From Cochliopodium minus (lineage: Eukaryota; Discosea; Himatismenida; Cochliopodiidae): DNA of 51,530 nt. Position numbers and translations under genes: made by a program. Below the pieces are notes generated by a model. That model was not told the origin of the DNA. It was given only the letters and a program-made list of their open reading frames with translations, and did no database searches. The DNA is taken from the NCBI GenBank assembly GCA_024220525.1, contig JAMYWO010000192.1, forward strand, positions 1 to 51,530, written 5' to 3'. This document shows positions 47,296 through 51,530 of this stretch, one piece after another; positions within the stretch are counted from its first letter, which is position 1; each line of letters opens with the position of its first letter.

Positions 47296-50200
47296 TTAAT
47301 TTGCGTTTGTTTTTTTGAAATTTTTTAAAGTTCTTTCTCTAATATCGTCTATAGAATTCTCTTCAGCAGCATAAGAGATAACCAAATGTCTTCCGTACAA
47401 GTGAGAATCGACCAAACTGTCCATGGCATTCTTTGCTTCTTGTTTGGTGAGGAACTCAACGAAGCAAAAACCACGAGGTGTTTTGTCAAACTTTTTGGGG
47501 AGTCTCACGCTTTTGATTTGACCATAGTTCCCAAATAATTGTTGGATATCTTTTTTTGTAGTTTGAAAAGCCATATTTCTAACGACCAACTTTGCACTAA
47601 AAATGAAATGAAAATAAAAATTTCAATAAAATAATAAAAATAATTTAATAAAAAATGATTAAAAATAATTTTAATAATAAATTAAAAAAATATCTTTTTA
47701 CCTTGGTTTCACATCTTCTGTGTTCTTTCTGACTTTTTCAGGAGCTTTTTTAGGTTTGGTAGAGAATTTGAGTTGGATTTGATGTCCGTCGACAGTTTCA
47801 CCCTGACACATCTTCATGACTTTGACAGCATGATCTCTAGAAGCCAACTCGATGAAACCATAACCAAGACTTTGAGAAACTCCCTTTTTGCTTCCCTTTG
47901 TCTCCGTTTTCTTGATGATGTTGACAGTTTTCACATTTTTTTCACCGACAGTCTTGTTAAAGAGGGCTTTGAGGGTCTCTTCAGTAGTTTTGAAGTTCAA
48001 GTTTTTGATATAAATAGAGTTGGTGACATCTTCATTATTATTGATGTTTGTGTCGTTTTTCTTGTTATTTTTATTTTTTTCTTTATTATTGTTAGTGTTA
48101 TTTTTATCAACATCAGAATTATTTTGATTCTTGGAATTATTTTCATTTTGATTATTTTCGTTTTTGTTATTTTCGATCTTTTGGGTATCCAACTTCTCCT
48201 TAAAAATCTCAACAGGAGGCCACTCCAAAAAGAGAGGAACAAATTTAAAGTTCTTATAAGCCAAACTATTAAACGCTCTCTTAGCCTCGGGCTGATGCAA
48301 AAACTCAACAAGAGCAATGGCACGAGAAGGAGGGAGAACTATACGTCCTATTTCTCCGTGTTTTCCGAAGAGGAGGCGGAGTTCGTCCTTGGAAGTCTCG
48401 AAGGGAAGATTCTTCACGAGGATTACGGTGTCGCTTCTTTGTGTGTTTTTGTCGCTGTGATGTTGGAATCTTTCCACACATACTCCCTCTTTTTCCAATA
48501 TCTTTTTTGTTTCATTTATCATATTTGTTTCTGCCAAAGCAAGTTTCACAGCCTAAAAATAGACGAAAAATAAACAATATAAAAAGGAAAAATAAAACAT
48601 AAAAAATAAACAATAAAAAGTAAAAATAAAAAATATTAATAAACTGATAATTTAAGAAAATGAAATAATAAAAATTTTATTTTTTTACCATGTTATCACT
48701 TTCAGGATCCAAAATATCCATTTTGTTAATATTAAATTTTTTAGAGGTAGCAGAAACAACAGTGTCAGATCTCAAAAATAAAGTGTTCCAATTTATGGAA
48801 TCTTGTGCCTTTTCTTTCAAGTTTTTCTCCTTATTTTTTTTATATGAAGACTTTTGTTTGCTTTCCATGGAACTCGTTTCTTGAACCTTCCCTGGAAGTA
48901 CGTGAATGAGTCTTCCTTTCCAAATCTTTGCATCTAATTCTGCATAAGCTTTCACTGCTTTTTCTGGGATGATAAATTGTACAATAGCAAAACCTAAAAA
49001 CAAATTTAGATTTTTTAAAATAAAATATTATTGAAATAAATAATTTTGAAAATTAAATCAAATTTAAAATATTAAATAATTTATATTGAAAGAATCAAAA
49101 TCACTTTAAAAATGAATCAAATATTTTTAATCAAACATTGTTTTGAATTAAATTTTTAAAAATATCTTTTTGTTTATTTTACCTTTAGGTTTTTTAAGAT
49201 CACCATCTAATGGCAAGAGGATCTGACTTATTTCACCGTAGGGAGAGAAAAGATCTTGGAGATCCTTCTCGGTAACAGAGTAAGGAAGATTTCTAACAAA
49301 AAGTCTGCCATGTTCTTCGATCTGATCAACAATATCGACATCATCTTTCTTGCCTTCCTCTTTCTTTTTCTCTTTTTTGATTTTCTCATCATTATCTTCT
49401 TCGTTTGAAGATATCTCCGCCAACATCTCATCCACTTCGTCATTCATATCTGATTCTGTGTTAGTTTTATCTTCCCCTTTGGAATTTCCCTTGACCTTTG
49501 ATTTCAACCAATCCATGTCTGATATTTCCCCTTTTTCTACTGTTATTTCATTATCAGTTTCTTCAATGAATATTTATGTTTAGAAAAAAGAATTATTCAC
49601 TCCAATTTTCGGATGGATTAATTGTTTACCTTTTTTCTTTTTTTTCTTTGATACAACTTCAGAATTTGATTTGTTTATTTTTTGATCTACAAGAGGATTT
49701 ATTTCGTTATCATTCTGCCACAATTTGGATTTGTAGCTAGGATCAGTTATTCCAAGGAATTCTCTGAATTTGGGATCATTTTCTTCCTCTATTACAAATA
49801 TTATTAACAAAATTGTCAATAAAGGGAAAAAGGAAATATATCGTTGAAAATTTGTAAATATTTGATTTTTTGTGGTCAAATAATGATTTTTATGATATTT
49901 GATTTTTTATGGTGTATATTTAAGATTATTTCTTACCAGGAAGCAATTTTCTTCTTTTTTCTTTCTTTTTTTCTTGCTTGTCTTCTTGCTTATCTTCTAT
50001 TCCCAATTTTCTTTTCTCTTTATCTGATTTTTTCTTCTCAATCTCTTGGAAACGAGAACTTCCCTTTGAATATTTACTCCATGGTCTTATGATAGAATCA
50101 TCACCAACCTATAAAAACAATCAAAGGATATTTAATAATTTTTTCACTGAAAAATAAATTTATCGATTTTTTGATAAATTTATCGATTTTTTTTTTTACG

Positions 50201-50504
50201 GGTTTTGCTATATCTATTGTTATTTTTGATGTGTCTATGTATGAATTGTTTAATTTTTGTTTTGCATTCAATGCATCTTGTTGACTTGAATATCCAACAA
50301 AACCAAATAATCTTGATCTTCCATCTTTGGTTTTCATGATCTTTGCATCAGTTATTTCTCCATATTTGGAGAAATGATCCTTCAATCTTTTATCCGTCAA
50401 ATGTTTTGGTAAATTTTTTACTATAATCCTTGAATCCCTGATAACAAAAAAAAAAAAAGAATAATAATGATGACTGTGAGTAAAATATTTCTTCATTCTT
50501 ACAT
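47296..50504 (-). CDS. MRD1: MRD1/RBM19-type pre-rRNA processing protein, five RRMs
   Basis: Exons: 50503-50504 (AT of the start codon), 50200-50437, 49937-50108, 49630-49788, 49183-49560, 48689-48993, 47702-48552 and 47296-47596; about 801 residues. It begins MDSRIIVKNLPK, the typical MRD1/RBM19 start. RRM1 is about 2-80; RRM2 about 280-350 (GRLFVRNLPYSV ... FAIVQF); RRM3 about 445-520 (VILVKNLPFETS); RRM4 about 590-685 (SIYIKNLNFKTT, GYGFIELAS); RRM5 about 704-785 (KLVVRNMAFQTT, RGFCFVEF). Five RRMs match yeast MRD1; animals have six. It binds the U3-containing small-subunit processome in the nucleolus for 18S rRNA maturation. An Asn-rich linker separates RRM3 and RRM4. The stop is 81 nt from the next start on the same strand. 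Confidence 0.93.
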
Positions 50505-50668
50505 TTTTCAATTTTTTTTTATTATTTTTCCTTTATTTTTATCAAAAGATTTCCACTTCCCAATATTCAACAAAAATATAATAACTACAACAAATTGAAT
50601 TTCTTGTATTGATTGGGAAAGAAGAAAAAAATTATAAAAGATTTTTTTATATTTTTGGAAATTTAAAT

Positions 50669-51396
50669 TTAATGATGCAAGGAATATTCTTTTATAATGA
50701 GAAACAAAACAGGCTTGGGTACTCTTGAGATGTAATTGGTTTTTTCTTTAACTTTGTGTGTCAATAAGAGTTGAGTAACAATGTTTTTAAAAGATCTGGG
50801 AAACATGGAATTGAAGTTTGGATGCCATTTTCCTTTGAGGGGTACATAACCTAACTAAAAAAAAAAAAAGAACAAAAAATCATTTTATTAAAGTTAAACA
50901 AAACTTTTAAAGAATAAATTTACTTGAAAAATATCAAAACATCCTCCAATACCATCTGAAAAAAAAAAAAGAAAATAATTGATAAATTTAACCTTTTTTT
51001 TGAATAAAAATAGTTGATTTTACGGTTAGATTTGCTTCCACCTAAACAAGTTAATTTTTTTATTTAATAAATAATAGTATTAATTAATTCTTTAATTGAA
51101 TAAAAATTATTCTTACCAAAAATGAACCTAAAAAATAAAAAATGATCAAAAAAATTCACAAATGTTAATTTCAAAAATTTTTTACCATTGATTTAATTCT
51201 GTAACCAAACATCCTAAAAAGAAAAGAAAATAAATTTTTTAAAAAAATAAAAAATAAAAGTTACCTTCAGCACAAGAAAGAGAAATATTTTTAAATTTTA
51301 AATCAGGAATGAGAGAGAATGTTAAGTCCCTTAAATCTAATTTCCAAACATCTTTATGGTCAGTAGTATAACCCGTTCCTGTATATGAACCATGTC
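50669..51396 (-). CDS. Kelch-repeat protein, 3' part
   Basis: Six exons: 51265-51396, 51186-51213, 51117-51127 (11 nt), 51024-51041 (18 nt), 50924-50955 and 50669-50854, phases closing to a TAA stop. Kelch features are GHGSYTGTGYTTDHKDVWKL, LDLRDLTFSLIPD and WFIFGGSKSNHGIGGCFDIF. The C-terminal 60 residues are not kelch: a region with SFKNIVTQLLL and VPKPVLFLIIKEY resembles the tails of the two RCC1 genes in this window and recalls a SOCS-box-like adaptor. The 5' part lies beyond the window, across the heptamer repeat that starts at 51397. Function is protein binding, possibly as a ubiquitin-ligase adaptor (inference). Confidence 0.75.
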
Positions 51397-51530
51397 CTAA
51401 AATAAAAAATAAAAAATAAAAATATAAAAAAATAAAAAATAAAAAATAAAAATATAAAAAAATAAAAAATAAAAAATAAAAAATAAAAAATAAAAAATAA
51501 AAAATAAAAAATAAAAAATAAAAAATAAAA
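51397..51530. repeat. (TAAAAAA)n heptamer tract at window end
   Basis: Heptamer units with a few longer variants run to the last base. The position is an intron of the kelch gene, and the tract mirrors the one at the window start. Confidence 0.9.

Overview
This is a scaffold fragment from a very AT-rich, intron-dense eukaryotic nuclear genome, almost certainly a single-celled protist. The evidence is spliceosomal introns with GTAA-type donors and TAG/AAG acceptors, mostly 49-75 nt long, plus a eukaryote-only gene set: DYRK kinase, RasGEF, smgGDS, DENN, TTL, CLU, RRM rRNA-processing factor and F-box proteins. TAA, TAG and TGA all act as stops, so the code is standard. The species cannot be named from this sequence; RCC1, kelch, RasGEF and smgGDS genes fit an amoeba or amoeboflagellate. 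A 100-N scaffold gap (25875-25974) and a single N (40069) mark assembly joins. I rebuilt genes exon by exon and checked that reading phase closes at the proposed splice jun​ctions.

Left third (1-16402): 3' part of a TauE/SafE-type transporter (+), then on the minus strand a kelch propeller (truncated at a simple repeat), a WRN/RNase D-like 3'-5' exonuclease, an RCC1 propeller and an A20 zinc finger fused to a conserved domain with QGP/GGGVFGN motifs. On the plus strand follow a DYRK1-type kinase, a class I methyltransferase and a large RCC1-RasGEF-coiled-coil protein.

Middle (16465-34366): a ClC anion channel/exchanger in 23 exons (-), two tandem secreted FAD amine-oxidase-like paralogues (-), smgGDS (armadillo Ras/Rho/Rap exchange chaperone, +), a small F-box protein (-), another RCC1 propeller (+), a tubulin-tyrosine-ligase-like enzyme with a signal peptide (-) and an F-box/SPRY-like protein (-).

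Right third (34835-51530): a DENN-domain Rab regulator (+), the last exon of a P4-ATPase flippase (-), a composite DEP-BAR-like-PH-disordered-CLU gene (-), an MRD1/RBM19 pre-rRNA processing factor with five RRMs (-) and the 3' half of another kelch gene (-) running off the window. No operon logic is visible. Small-GTPase signalling recurs (RasGEF, smgGDS, DENN), as do beta-propellers (three RCC1, two kelch).

The most unusual feature is exon size. Phase and conserved motifs require coding micro-exons of 1, 3, 5, 6, 10, 11, 11, 11, 12 and 15 nt in six genes, and the MRD1 start codon is split AT|G by an intron. Heptamer (TTTTTTA)n tracts fill many longer introns and sit at both window ends. Two of them coincide with genes that stop abruptly, which suggests false assembly joins.
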